Shown here: one piece after another, positions 24,255 through 37,590 of the stretch
Layout: every line of letters starts with the position of its first letter
How positions within the stretch are numbered: position 1 is the stretch's first letter
Source of the DNA: Sindora glabra
Lineage: Eukaryota > Streptophyta > Magnoliopsida > Fabales > Fabaceae
DNA: 64,000 bases
Direction of reading: 5' to 3'
NCBI GenBank assembly: GCA_020226215.1
Contig: CM035227.1
Location: 107,553,732-107,617,731, forward strand
The notes under the pieces: model-generated
What the model saw: the letters and a program-made list of their open reading frames with translations, nothing else
The model's database searches: none
Told to the model about the DNA's origin: nothing
Position numbers and translations under genes: made by a program

Positions 24255-27200
24255 AAATCTTATAATATATATGTTTATTTATTTAAACGCTCATTTGCTA
24301 TTTATCTCTTTCACTCTTTGAAATTTCTACTAGATATTAAGGGTGACTATGTATCCTCCAGAAATACTTTATATTCACTAGTTGTATAACTCTTTTATAT
24401 TTGGAATAAATAATAAAATTGATCAACAAAAAATAAAATTTACTTAATAAAAAATAATAATATATTCTAAAAATATAAATTCTTCTGTAATTATAAAATC
24501 ATTTTTTCAATTTTATTTTCATATTGTTTTCTCTCTTTACTCTTTTTCCTTCTTTCTCCTCTCTCCTTTTTCCCTTCCTTTTATCATCATAAATATTTAT
24601 ATTTAATAATTATATTAAATATTATTTAAGAAGGTATTTATGTAGAATCTACAAGTGTAATTATCAGTTTTAACCATATATTCAAAATCAGATGAATATA
24701 AATTTATTTTAAAAAATATAAAATAAAGAAAAGTGAAATTTAAATATTTTTAAAAATTATTTTTAGTCAATAAACAATTGATCAACAAAAAATAAAATTT
24801 AGTCAATAAAAAATAATGATATATTCTAAAAATATAAATTTTTCTGTAATTAAAAAATCACTTTTCCAATTTTATTTTCATATTGTTTTCTCTCTTTACT
24901 CTTTTTCCTTCTCTCTTTACTCTCTTTTTCCCCTTCCTTTTATCATCATAAATGTTTAATGTAATAATTATATTAAATATTATTTAAGAAGGCATTTATG
25001 CAGAATCTACAAGTGTAATTATCAGTTTTAACCATATATTCAAAATTAGATGAATATAAATTTATTTAAAAAAATAAAATAAAGAAAAGTGAAATTTGAA
25101 TATTTTTAAATATTATTTTTAATATAAAATACATTTAACATTTAACTTATTATTAAAAACTTGTTAACTTAAGATTATTACATATGACTTAATATCAAAG
25201 ACAAAATTTGTGAATTGAACTACACTAAAGTGCATTTTGGACTAAAAAAGGATAAAGTGGTATATTATAATTTTTAATTAAAAATAAGAAAGTAAGTTAT
25301 AATAAATTTAAAAACTAATTTTTAATTAAGTTTAAACTTTAAATTCTTAAAATTTTTTTATTAAGGGCTGTAATATTTCATTTTATCTTTAAAACCCTAT
25401 CCTACACTTCAAAGAAGTTAGATTCATAATTTATATATATAATTATATTTTTCTTAATAAAACAAGTTTACTTTTCAATATTAAGTGAGAGAAAGTATCT
25501 TTTATTATATCATTTAAATAAAAATTATTTTATTTTTTACAAATATAATTTTTTTAAAAATTACTTGACATCATTCTATTTTTCTCCGATAAACGAACTT
25601 AAAAAAACCTGTCAATTCTCCCACGTCAATGAGAGTGCGTGATTTGAAAAATTTTACCGTTACCATTTGTGTAAATAACGGGGCTTTTACCTTGCTGACC
25701 GGTGAAGGAGGACACACCGCCATGTCATTTTACAATTTTCTGAAGCCAGTCACGAGACACGGACTATTGAATGTTTTTTTTTACCTAATTATCTCATTTT
25801 CCGTCGTCGAATATAAAATACTATAAATGATGCCATGATATCTATTTTTGAACCTATAATTTCTTTAATTTTCGAGAATAAGCTACTAGTTAAATTTCTT
25901 TAAATTTTAAGATTAAATAGTTTTTAGTCTTTTATTTTCTCAAAATATATTGTTATAATTTTTTAGGAACTGTTTTTGACATCTTAACTCAATCAATAAT
26001 TTATTATAATTTGCCAATTAATTGCACCCATAAAATAGTAAGTTTTAACAGCTATCAAAATAGTTATAATAGAAATAATAACATCTTGCAAAAAAAAAAC
26101 CTTAATTAATGTATTTTTTACAAATGAAATAATTATTATAATTTAATTTTAATTCATGGGCCACTGTTTATTATTGGATTTGTTGCGGAAAAAAGTCAAA
26201 TGATGAACGATGATGATGCAATATGTTGACATAATACAAAAATGTATAAAAATGGTAAATATAGAAATTTAATATGGTTTAATTTTTTTATTTACTTCAC
26301 CAATAAAGATGAAAAATAAATCCACAAATTTTAAAGAATTATAAAAATAATATAAATGTTATAACAATTTTCAAATTTACATTTCAAATATGCAAAAAAA
26401 ATATCTTATGGACTTTCCACTCTAAAAAATTCTAAATTCTATATAATGTATATGTATTTGTTTAAACACTAATTTACTGACTTGAGAGAGAGAGAGAGAG
26501 AGAGATTTTATCTCTTTTACTTCTCTAAATTTCGACTAAAAATTAAGGATGCGTACGTGTCTTCGAGAGAAATATTTTATATTAACTGTTTTTATAACTT
26601 TTTTTATATTTTTAACAAATAAGAAAACTGGCCAATAAAAAATCATAATATGTTTTAAAAAAATAAATTGTCTCTTTAGTTAAAAAATCATTTTCCCAAT
26701 ATTGCTTTCATACTTTTCTGTCCCTTTACTCTCTTTCCTCCTCTCTCTTCCTCTCTCTTTTCCCCTTGCTTTTATCATCATAAATATTTATATTCAACAA
26801 TTATATTAAATATTATCTTAAGAAGGTATTTAGGTAAAAACAACAAGTTTAATTATCCATTTTAACCATATATTCAAAATTAGATGAATATAAATTTATT
26901 TTAAAAAATAAAAAAGTGAAATTTGAATATTTTTAAATATTATTTTTAATATAAAATACATTTAACTTGTTATTAAAAATTTGTTAACTCATCTTTCAAA
27001 AATATTTTAATAGTAAGCAGATTATTATATGTGACTTAACATTAAAGATAAAATTTGTGAATGAACCTATTCTAGAGTGTATCTTGTACCATAAAAAAAT
27101 AAAGTGAAATATCACAATTCTTAATAAAAAGATTAAGGAAATAAGTTATTACATATTTAAAAATTAATTTTTTTACTTAATTATTATTTATTAAATACTA

Positions 27201-28494
27201 AATCCTTAATTTTTCATCCAAAGTCATAATATCTTATTTTATCTTTTAATACACATCTTGTACTTTGATGAAGTTAGAGTCAAAATTTGTATATATAATG
27301 ATCCTTTTTCATAAAACAGGTTTACTTTTTTACACTGAATAGGAGAAAGTATCTTCTATTATGTTATTTAAATAAAAGTTAAATTATTTTTTATAAATAT
27401 ATATATTTTTAAAATACCTTTCATATAAATTTATTCTCCCCCAATAAACGGACTTGAAAAAAACTTGTTGTTCTTATGTCATTTTGTGAGTCAGATTTGT
27501 AAAATGTAAATGTTACCATTTGTATAAATGGCGAAGCTTTTGCTTGTGATGCTGTTTCATAGTCTCCTAAAGCTAAGCACGAAACCCGGACTATTGTGTA
27601 TTTTTACCTGACTATCTCATTTTCCTACATTAGATATAAAGTATTGGATGTACGTTTGTTAATTCGAGTGTTTGGAAGTTTTTTTTTTAAAAAAATTAGA
27701 TCTTGAGTTTAAATTTTATAAATAAAGAAAATAAATATTAGGAGAATTTCATCTTCCGAAATAGATTCAACCTAATTGAATTTTAAATTAGTTGGAATTT
27801 AATATAATTGTCAAGTATCGAAAGTCCTCAAAACGAAATATATATATATAAAGCACTGTAGCAAACACCAAGATATCCACTTTTGAACCTGTAAATCGCT
27901 TCTTAAAATTCCTCAAAGTACAAGATTAAATACATTTTAATCTTTTTTTTCCATCTCAAAACATATTGTTATAATTTTCAAGGAACTGTTTTTAACTCAG
28001 CCAACAACTTACTACAATGTGCCAATTAATTGCACCCAAAAAATAGCAAGCTTTAATGGCTATCAAAATAAATATAATAAGAGTAATAATATCTCTTTGA
28101 AAATGAGAAAAAAGCCACCTTAATTAATGTATTTGTTATCAAGAAAATAATTATTATAATTTAATTTTAGTTCATTAGCCATTATTTATTATTGGATGTG
28201 CCGTGGAAAAAGATTAGATGATGAATGATGATGATGCAATATGTTGGCATAATATAAGATCAAAGACGCATAAAATCAGCAAATACAAAATATGATTTGA
28301 TTTTTAACCTACTTCGTTGATAAAAATGAAAAATAAATTCATTAATTTTGAATAATTATAAAAAGAATACAAATAATATAATAACTCTTAAATTTATATC
28401 CTAAAAGCAGTAAAAAGTATTTTTTAGTATGTAAACTCTTTACTTTAAAAAATCTCACAAAAAATAAGAATAAATTATGGAATCTCAAATAACC
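24255..28494. repeat. ~2-kb tandem segmental duplication, with a nested 359-bp duplication
   Basis: Two diverged units (about 24,255-26,435 and 26,436-28,494) carry the same landmarks in order. GCCAATTAATTGCACCCA lies at 26013 and in near-identical form at 28021. GCAATATGTTG lies at 26219 and 28237. TTTAACCATATATTCAAAAT lies near 24,669, 25,027 and 26,861. The first unit contains an extra 359-bp internal tandem copy (24421-24779 and 24780-25138). A (GA)11 microsatellite lies at 26484-26505. No coding frame is preserved, and the identity of the repeated unit is unknown. Confidence 0.75.
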
Positions 28495-28823
28495 CCTACA
28501 AGTAGGGATACAAACGAATTGAGTCAAGTTAAACATTTATGTTCTCAAACTTGAACTCACTAAAAATAAAAGAGCTCAAATTTAAGTTGAATATCATTAA
28601 ACTCAATAATTTAAACTTGAATTCAAGCCTAACTTAAATACGAGTTTAAATGAGTTTACATAAACTTACGTGAATAGGATATATATTATTAGGTCTTAAT
28701 TTCTTATAACACTTGGAATATTTGAATTTGAGTTCAAACTTTTAATGAAAATGATTCTAGATAAGTTTTTACAACTTTATTCAAATGGTTTGTCATTTTA
28801 CCTCAATTTGAGTAAATAAAATT

Positions 28824-30344
28824 GGCTTAAATGTAATTTTGTTCTCTATAAAATACCAATTACACTCTTTTAATCCTTTTATTTTAAAATAAGCAATTTT
28901 AGTCCCTTTAAATGTCTAATTAGCTCAATTTTAATCTCTCTATGATTTCTCTGTCCAATTCTTAATGGAATAAGTTGACATATTGCCATATAACCTCATT
29001 ATTGCTTACATAGCAGTAAGCATAAGCTGAGGTGTAATCATCTTTTCTATGTAGGACTTATTTTATTTTCATCTTCTTACTTTTTTTCATTTTTCCAAAG
29101 ACTTCCACTAGCAAACCACCATCTTCCACTCTTTTATTTATATTCTACCATAGGTAACAAACTCAAACCTTACTACAATTGAAAAATTCATAATCTTTAA
29201 TGCATAAAAGTTTCAAAAACATTTTCACACAAAAATCCTATAACTTTTTTTTCTTTAGCATTCCTTTCCTTTTTTTGGAATTAAGGTATATTAACACAAT
29301 CAGCCACCAATAATCCAATGGCACCATTTCTATTATCTTTTTCCTTTTTCCATATCTTTTTCTCTCAATTCCTTTAATACTACCTTCTTACTTTATAACA
29401 ACAAGAAATGAAAATGGTAGAAATTCAAGTGCCAAAAAGGCAGATGAATGGTAGAGGAACACTAGTGGTTAGTTCTTTCAAATAATTGCATCAAAGCATT
29501 TAAGGAGACCAAGCATCATATTAGGTGACATTGGAGACCAGCCATATAATTTGTATATGTGTTAGAGCAACTACCCATGGAAGATGGAAATTGATTATAG
29601 GATGGACTCTAATGCTTCAAGTAAAACCTTAAAGATTCGACCTTTGATAAATACGAGTTTTAGAGGTAGTGTAGGTGTCAAGTTTAACAAAACCTACATG
29701 GCAATGACAAAAAAGACAATTTGGATGTTGTTAGATTAGAAGTTAGAAAGTGAAAAAAAATCAAAGAAGAAAGGTTCTATAGCCACCAAAAAGGTTAGAT
29801 CAAATAAGGTTTCTAAGATCGATGAAGAAGATGGTGCTATTAGTAGTGGCAATGAAAGAAATGAAAAATATAATGAAAGTAAATATATGAATGATGGTTA
29901 TTAGGATTACAACATGAGAAATTCAAATAATTGTTTTGAAAGAACACAACCTAATTCATTTTCTTGATAATTTGGCTTAACAGATTAGGATCCATGGCTA
30001 GATTCACAATTAAAATTTATTTCATCAATCTTGTAGCTATTTGTTACTTTTAATTTATATTTCTATTTTTATTCAAATTAGGTTTATTTTCCTTTTCTTC
30101 TTTGAGTTTTATTTCTCTTTTTTACATAAATTATTTATTATTCGGGTATGACATAAAGATCAAGGATAAAGATAAAAGGAAAATACCACATTAGCTACTC
30201 TGCCAACCTATTAACGAGGAGATATTAGTGGGACCAAAATTAAGTTAATTGCATGTTTAAAGGGACTAAAATAGATTAATTTAAAATAGGAGGACTAAAA
30301 TTGTGCAATTCGTATTTTAAAGGGATCAAAGTTACATTTAAGCT
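28824..30344. mobile_element. Mutator-like element with long TIRs carrying a coding relic
   Basis: The ends form long inverted repeats. The left reads GGCTTAAATGTAATTTTG, and the reverse complement of the right reads AGCTTAAATGTAACTTTG. Similarity continues for over 100 bases, including shared TTTTAGTCCCTTTAAA. Nine-base flanks AATAAAATT (28815-28823) and TATAAAATC (30345-30353) match at 7 of 9 positions, fitting the 9-11 bp duplication of MULEs. No mudrA-like transposase is seen. The interior holds a low-stop coding relic, so it may be a Pack-MULE that captured a host gene fragment. Confidence 0.65.
29473..29901 (+). pseudogene. Coding relic inside the MULE, unknown origin
   Basis: One plus-strand frame runs 143 codons with only two stops (29563-29565 and 29737-29739) in DNA whose other frames are full of stops. 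Its composition looks protein-like: SIILGDIGDQPYNLYM, then SFRGSVGVKFNKTYMAM, then a Lys/Ser-rich and acidic stretch (SKKKGSIATKKVRSNK, KIDEEDGAISSGNERN). I do not recognise the family. An ATG-led stretch just before it (from about 29,408, MKMVEIQVPKRQMNGRG) is in a different frame, which may mean a frameshift or an intron. It could be a captured host exon or part of a MULE accessory gene. Confidence 0.4.
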
Positions 30345-30802
30345 TATAAAATCTTATTTTTCACAAATAAATCAAATATCAAAATTTTTATCTCATTTTA
30401 CTTATTAATATAAATCTTTCTACAATCATCATATCTATAAAAAATATTTGCACAATTATCATATAATACTAATAATTACATTTAGTAAGAAGTAAGATAC
30501 ATAAGAAAGCTAATTACTCAATCAAAGTATAATTCTTTTTCATATAACCTTAACAATTAATAATAGAATTAATTTTTTATGTTATTTATATATAGCATAA
30601 AATATTTTTTTATTATTATGCTTATTTAGGCCCGCAAACAGTTCAAGTTGAGTTATATAATGCTTAAGCTTAATTTAGATATTAATCAAGCTCAGATTGC
30701 TTGGGCTTAATTGATTTAAATTTGAACTTAAATTGAGCTTTTTACATGTCAATTTTAAACTGCTCATGAATAATTTGATACATTCACACCCTTAACTATA
30801 AG

Positions 30803-32590
30803 GGATTATAAATACAAACTCTTTCACATTTCACATATTCATCATAGATTATTCATATCCAAGTATAAGACTTTTATAAGCCTTAAAGACTTAACAAAGG
30901 AATACTAAATTGATTTGAAGAATAATTCAAAATAGAATATAATCGTGAATTGATAAGAATCTTAATTTTAATAAGAAAATAATTTAAAATAAGAAATAAT
31001 CTTTATTTAGAAGTTATTAGAATTTGTGACAAATTGCAATAATCTCCTTTTTGTCATAAATTCTACTATTAAAAGTTTTCAAGCTCTAAATCTTGAATCA
31101 TCTTATCCAAAGACCACAAACATCTTTAAAAATTTCGCCTCTAATAGAGCATTAACACTTTATATATGCATCAATTTTTTTTCATGAAAAATGTAAAAGT
31201 GATGTCATAAACCAAGATCAAAGAAACAATAAATTAGGAGACATGAATAATTAATGTGATTAAGCTTTTAGCCTACTCCATGGATGAAAATAATAAACAA
31301 AGTTCACTAATTTAGAGGAATCATAGAAAGAATATAAATTGCATAATAACTTTCAAACTTGCGCCTTAAATATACTAAAAAATAACTTATAGAACATACA
31401 CTCTCCACTTTAAAAAAAATGACCAAAAGATTAAAAGTAAATTATGGGATCTTGAGTAAGTTCTATAGGGATTATGAATATAAACTTTCCTAAGTCTATT
31501 TCACAAATTATTTTTTGCCTAAATTTTAGCCTAAATACAATGTATTTATAAGTTTAAAAGACTTGCTTGGTAAGAGAATTCTAATTTAAGATAGGAAATA
31601 ATAAATAATTGATTAGAATCCCGATTTTAATAGGAAAATTATTTACAAAATAAAATAATCATAAATTAATAATAATTAGAATTTAAGTCAAATTTTGATA
31701 GTCTTTATCTTAACACAAATTCTAACATCAGCAGTCTTTAAAGTTTAATTATTGATTTATCTTCTCCAAAGATAACAAGCATCTTCAAAATTGCACCTCC
31801 ATTAGAGTACTAGAACTTTACATGTGCACCAAATCTGCTTCATCTTCTTTATAAAAAGTTATTTGGATAAAATCATCAAAATTACAAAAGAAAGTTACTA
31901 CTTGTACAAAATCTAGGATTGATAAACTAAAAAATAAAACTATGCTATAATTTCTTTAATCAATCTGAAGACAATAGTATAACCAACTAAAACCATCTAA
32001 ATAAACATAACCTAAACCTAACAAAACTAAGCTTTAATATCGATTGTTAGGAAAAAAAATCCTGGTTAATGAAAGATATGAAAATGAAGTTGTAAACCAA
32101 GATTAAGGAAACAATAAATCAATAAATATGAATAAGTAAAGTGGCTTGACTTTTAGCATACTCCATAGGCAAAGATAATAAATAAAATTCACTAATTTAA
32201 AGGAATTAAAAAAAGAATATAAATGACAAAATAAATCCCAAACCCACACTCCAACTATATTAAAAAAATGCCTTATAGTGTATACACTCTTCACTCTAAA
32301 ATATCTTACTAAAAGAGTGAAAACAAATTATAGAATCTTAAGTAATCTTCGTAAGGGTTACAAACTTTGTCAAATTTCTTTGAAAAATTATTTTTGCCTA
32401 AATATAATATATATAGGCATTAGAGGTTTGCTTAATAAGATAGTCCTAATTCAAAATAAAAAATAATAAATAATTGATAAGAATTCTAATTGGAATAGTA
32501 AAATCATTCACAAAAGAAAGTAATAATGAATTAGCAATAATTAGAATTTAGATTAAATCCTAATAGAATATTATATAAATCTTGATATGA
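30803..32590 (-). repeat. Cluster of decayed copia-like LTR modules
   Basis: A ~650-bp module with common landmarks (AAACCAAGAT, ACTCCATGG, TTTTTGCCTAAAT, AATAATAAATAATTGAT, AGAGTACTAGAACTT) occurs as a split copy (from about 28,280, resuming at 30,803-31,163), a full copy (about 31,190-31,840) and a truncated copy (32,045-32,590). A further partial copy lies at 26,250-26,435. At 32,031-32,052 the sequence GCTTTAATATCGATTGTTAGGA resembles the usual copia junction, where the complement of an initiator-Met tRNA primer site abuts an LTR starting TGTTAGGA. This places the elements on the minus strand. Only about 200 bp separates the last two copies, as in TRIM-type miniature retroelements. No coding is left. 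Confidence 0.45.
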
Positions 32591-34656
32591 CAAAATTGCT
32601 ACACCCCTACAATGATTAAGCACCATTGTGATCACTCACTTGATCTAGTCTAACCTTGCTAGGATAGGTTTGTCAAAATTTAGTCTAGCATAATCCTTTA
32701 TATATTTTTATTTTGCCAATAAGGCATCTTTGCTAATAGCACCTAGAGGATCACCTTACCTTAGTAATTTTTTTTGTAAACATCTTTACTTTCATCTATT
32801 CCTCATTAGAGCAACCTTGAGACATCTCTATTGTGTGGATCTCACACCTACACATGCATTAGCATGCTTACCACATATATATAGATAATCATTTGACACT
32901 TGGATAATGTTAGGCGAAGCTCACTTGACTATATCTTGCTAGCATCCATTATCTTAATCATTTAAAGCTCCTATTAGTGGATAATAATACTCCTAACGAT
33001 GCCATTATATATATATAATAACAAGGTATGTAAAATATAAGACCCCTAAGCATGCTTTAATTGGCTAATTTAATTAGTTTTAATCATGGTCATAATTAAT
33101 GTGATTACTTGCTTTATATTTAGAGATATAACATGATGTTATTGGGTAAACCACTTCACTGGTTTATTGGTTTAATACTATATTTTGCATAATTACTTTT
33201 TTTAACTATGTTTAACTATTAAATTTAATTCTACCCATGATTTATAAGCGTTATTACTTAAAATGGAATTGATTTGATGTATGAGATATTGCTACTTCCA
33301 AATATATGAAAAACTTATATTTTGGATATCAAATGTTAAAATACAATAAACTTGTCTAGGTTGTTCTTTCATTTTGTATGTTGTAGTTTTTCATTCTAGA
33401 TAATTTCTTATTTTTTACAAGTTGGTTTTTGGTTTTATTATCTCATGTTGCTTAGCTAGGGAGTTTTTAATTGAATAAAATTTTGAATAAGCAAGTTATA
33501 ATATTGCATAAAAAAGGTAGCTTACTACACAACTATACATTTTTAGTACACAGTAAAAGTAACACTTCAAAATAGTAAATGAAAAAGTAAGCTTTGCATA
33601 CTTTAAGCTATTAAACTTGATAATGACTGGAAAATAATGTTTTAGAAAGATTAAGCAGTAAAGAAAGCTTAAAGGAAAGAGAAGAAGCATTGAGGATGAA
33701 GTTACTTTTTAGGATACGGGCATTCTTAATGATTAGTTTTCATCCAACCACTATAATTAGATGACAACACTTCATTGGCAAATTATAACAAACATCTCTT
33801 CTCTCTAGAAATCTTTCTCAATCTAAATTCTTTCTATTCTTTGTAGTTATATTTCTTGAGCTTAAACTTGCATATCCTAATAGAATATAATAACCTTGTA
33901 GTCTTCTTTCTTTGAAGAGAAAAATCTTACCTAACAAAGGTTTATTATTTAAGGTGGAATGTGTGAGAAATACTTATAGATACCCTATAACTAAATTATG
34001 GGAAGAAAATTCTCAATTGTTTGAAGTGGGATTGCTTGAATCCTTGGAAGATCAAATAGGAAAGTATAAAAAAAACTTTATAAAAGAAAAGATGTTAATA
34101 GGTAACCATTAAGGTTAAATTTGGCCTTAGAAAAGTGGAGTAAACAAGAAGAAATGGTGTTCCAAATTTACTTTTTCATTACTCTTTTAGGGTTTTGAAA
34201 AAGTAAGCTAATTTTTAAGTTTAAAATTTTAATTTTTGAAATACCAATTCATCTATTTTTAGTGTATTTTTATCCTATCAAGGTATATACTTAAGATCGA
34301 AATGATTTTGTTTCCCTAACTAGTAATATCCCTTTTAGCTTATATACTAACTTAGGCATTAAAAGTATTTTTAGGGGCCTTTCTCTCCTCATCACTGGTT
34401 GCTTGTTTCATTATGCATGCCCTTAGTAGTTACTCAACAAGACGAAAGGTGTATGAGACTTTTAATCAATTTTTTTTAAAAAAATAATAAAGGTGTTATG
34501 TCACTTGACATGCACCAAATGTACTAGTTTGAATTCAAAATATGATGAGAGAGTAAAGTTTTTAAGGTAAAAATATTACTACACCACTAAAAATATCAAA
34601 TATAACTAATACTTTTGATGCAAAGCCAAAAAGTATTTTTTTTTGTGTATTCTACA
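32591..34656. other. AT-rich intergenic DNA
   Basis: No gene is established. 33,912-34,112 (plus) reads 66 codons with a protein-like C-terminal half (EVGLLESLEDQIGKYKKNF) but starts with TTG and belongs to no family I recognise. It may be a gene relic. Confidence 0.5.
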
Positions 34657-35084
34657 TAGGGGTGTATATAAATTAAGTCAAGCTAAGTTTTAATTTAAAT
34701 AAGCCAAACAAGTTTTCTAAATTACTAGCCTAAACTTGATCTATTAGTTTGTATAAGATCAAAATTCAGGCTCAACCTAATATATTGAAAAAGCTTGACT
34801 TGATCTATTAATTTATCTAAAAACCTACTTATGTAAATAAGCTTTCAAATTTATTAATAGAGTAAAGTCTTATTAAGGCCCAAAATTATTCAGTGGCATA
34901 ATTAGATATATATATATATATATTAAAATATTTATATTATTTGTAAATATATTAATAATTAAATAAACTGACTTGATATATTTATAAATTGAATTTAAAA
35001 AATATTTGACCTATTTATTTAAATAAATAAATTTATTGGTTTTAATTTAACTTTTAGACTAGATTTTGCCTATTTGTACTTCTA
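34657..35084. mobile_element. hAT-type MITE (428 bp) with 8-bp target duplication
   Basis: It begins TAGGGGTGTATATAAATTAA, and the reverse complement of its right end begins TAGAAGTACAAATAGG. The flanking octamers are ATTCTACA (34649-34656) and ATTTCACA (35085-35092), differing by two transitions. The TAGGGGTG terminus and 8-bp duplication are hallmarks of hAT MITEs. The interior is AT-rich with no coding capacity and resembles the ends of the element at 28.5 kb. Confidence 0.65.
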
Positions 35085-36549
35085 ATTTCACAAAGTTTCT
35101 TCCACTCCTTTTGGGGGGGGGAAAATGATTTCTTTGTTTTGTCATTAATTCTTGTTTTGAGTGGGTTCAAGCAATTTTTGTGTGTCAAATGTAATAAATT
35201 CACAGAAAAAGTTAATCTATGTACAATCTCCCTCCGGATTTGAGTCTTAATAAATATAAGTAAAGAGAAAAATAAACTTCTTATCATTTTAATCATAGTT
35301 TTTGATAGCTTTTTTTTTTTTTGTAGAATTATTCTTTGAACTAAAATAATTCATATGTTATATTTTCGCTAAATTTCTTGTCTTCATTTTACACGTCGGT
35401 TGTGTGAAAGCTCCAAGAAGCAAGGAATTTCGTAGTTGCTTGATTGAGTTGACATATCCCTATAAGTGCATATTTGAAATTAGCTAAGTATAAGATTCAA
35501 AATCCAACTTTAGGAAAAGATATTTTTGAAAAATAAAGACAAGCGTGGCTCACTATTAATTGATGATTTGACCTTATGTTTATCAGTTTTGATCCGCTAA
35601 TTAAGATTAAAAAGAAGTTGGAATATTAGGCTAATTATGGGCCAATTCCGGGTCCATGCAAAATCCCAACCGGCCAATTTACCTAAAACACTATGTAAGA
35701 CAAGTATGCCGACCAGTTTGGTTTTTTATTAAGATTATAAAATTACTAAATAAAGATAAAATAAATTTGCTCAAAATTTTGATTAATATATTTACATTAT
35801 TTTATAATTTTATGTATGCACTTATTAATTTAACTACTTTTATCAAGGAAAAAAAATGTAAACAGGAGTGTTTATTGCTAATGAGCTAGCCTATCATATT
35901 CTCGGCTATGATAAACGTCGTTATGTGTCACTCAGTGATTGGTTGGTTAGGATTTCGCAATCAAAATTAGGCAAGGTAAAAAAAAATCAAGTGCAATTTC
36001 TATTTCTGCAAAATTAGTAGGACTGCTGTGGCCGTTTTGGATTTAGAGGGATTTTGGTTTATGCAGCATCCGTTTGTGGGTATATACAGCTTGGTTTGTT
36101 TTACTATATATATATATATATATATATGCAGCTTGACTTGAAGCTTGAGGTATATTATTATCATTATTATTCATTTCTTGTGTGTACAATATTTAGGAAG
36201 ATCGGAAACACCAAATTAAAAAATTATGATCGCTGCGTAGATCGCTTTATGTTTTTATGTATATCACATCATAATGAATTATTTTTTTTTCTCTTTGAAA
36301 TTATTAATTAAATGATCCCAGAGAAATTTAAAAGTTTAGTCCTAATAAGACCGTGCGAATGAAAAATACAATCAAATTAAGACATTATCCATCCTATTTA
36401 TTTTTGTTCACCTGATTTTATTTATCATATATTTGGCCGTTGTTGAATAAGTAGGATAAATAATTATCAATATTTTTAGTAGTGTAGTAATATTCAATAT
36501 TATTTTAATAATTTTTTTCTTTTCATTATTTTGAATTTGAATTTAAAAC

Positions 36550-36619
<70 letters not shown>

Positions 36620-37154
36620 GTAGCTTTTCAATCTTAGTATTACTTAAAAAAAAGTAGGATAAATAATTTTGAATTTTGTTAAGTGTATAGTAAATGAAAT
36701 TAAATAATTTAACAAATATATGAGTAATGTTACTCAATATATATATAAAGTTTAGGCATGAATATTGTGAGCATTTGTATTGACAATAAGTATGTGCAAG
36801 GGGACAAGATGGAGCTAATTATGGGGATGGTGGCCTCCCACTTGACGTTGTAATTTCACCACGTAACTTGTTTGTGGTGTGAATAAGTTCCCTTGCATGT
36901 GACTTAATTTTTGTGTTTCCCTCAAATTGGTTAAAAGTCCGAAGTACTTGCAGCTATCGACAGAATTCTGTCCATCTGATATGGGTTGCTTCATTTAGAA
37001 GAAGAAACAACGTACGACTTTCAAATTGGCTCAAATATTAGGACATATTGCATTGAATGTGGTGTCCGGATTCGTTAGAATTTAATGTAATATCCGAATT
37101 AGTTGGTATTTAATGTTATATCAATTATATATATTTTAAATTTAATTTTTATTA
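35085..37154. other. Intergenic DNA with TA microsatellites
   Basis: No gene. A run of 9 G lies near 35,113-35,121, TA repeats at 36,103-36,126, and a long (TA)n tract of about 65 bp at 36,552-36,616. Confidence 0.65.
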
Positions 37155-37590
37155 TCAATCATCTTAATGAATTAAATGATTTATAAATATAATTATAAAT
37201 TTTAAAAAGATTCGTGACATGCCTTAACTTTGAAGTGAATTTGTTATCTTTAATTAATATATAACTTTCAAATTAACTCAACTAGTAAAATTTATTATCT
37301 TTAATTATTCCTGTTTAAAATTTGATTTTCACTATCAGTAATTTTAAAAAATTAAATGATGTATAAATACAAATATAAATTTTAAAAAGATTCGTGACAT
37401 GCCTTAACTTTAAAGTGAATTTGTTATCTTTAATTAATATATAACTTTCAAATTAACTCAACTAGTGAAATTTATTATCTTTAATTATTCCTGTTTAAAA
37501 TTTGATTTTTACTATCAGTAATTTTAAAAATTTAAATGATGTATAAATACAAATATAAATTTTCAAAAAGATTAGTAATATGCCTTAATT
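37155..37590. repeat. ~180-bp tandem repeat, about 2.4 copies
   Basis: GATTCGTGACATGCC recurs at 37209 and 37389, with a degenerate third copy near 37570. Units of 180 bp are almost identical between the first two copies and decay at both edges. The unit length resembles plant satellite monomers, but so few copies fit a local duplication better. Confidence 0.85.

Larger units (their letters stand above)
28503..30794. mobile_element. hAT-type non-autonomous element, split by a nested MULE
   Basis: The left end TAGGGATACAAACGAATTGA and the reverse complement of the right end TAAGGGTGTGAATGTATCAA are diverged versions of the TAGGGGTG-type ends of plant hAT MITEs. Eight-base flanks CCTACAAG (28495-28502) and ACTATAAG (30795-30802) agree at 6 of 8 positions, as expected for an old 8-bp target duplication. 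The host sequence on either side resumes the same LTR-like module, confirming an insertion. Removing the nested element leaves about 0.77 kb without coding capacity. Confidence 0.65.

Noticed and set aside
33912..34112. 66-codon plus-strand frame
   Set aside because: Begins with TTG, is Lys-rich and AT-driven, has no domain or splice context; kept only as a possible relic in the intergenic entry.
36543..36737. 64-codon minus-strand frame with Ile-Tyr repeats
   Set aside because: It is translation of a (TA)n microsatellite.
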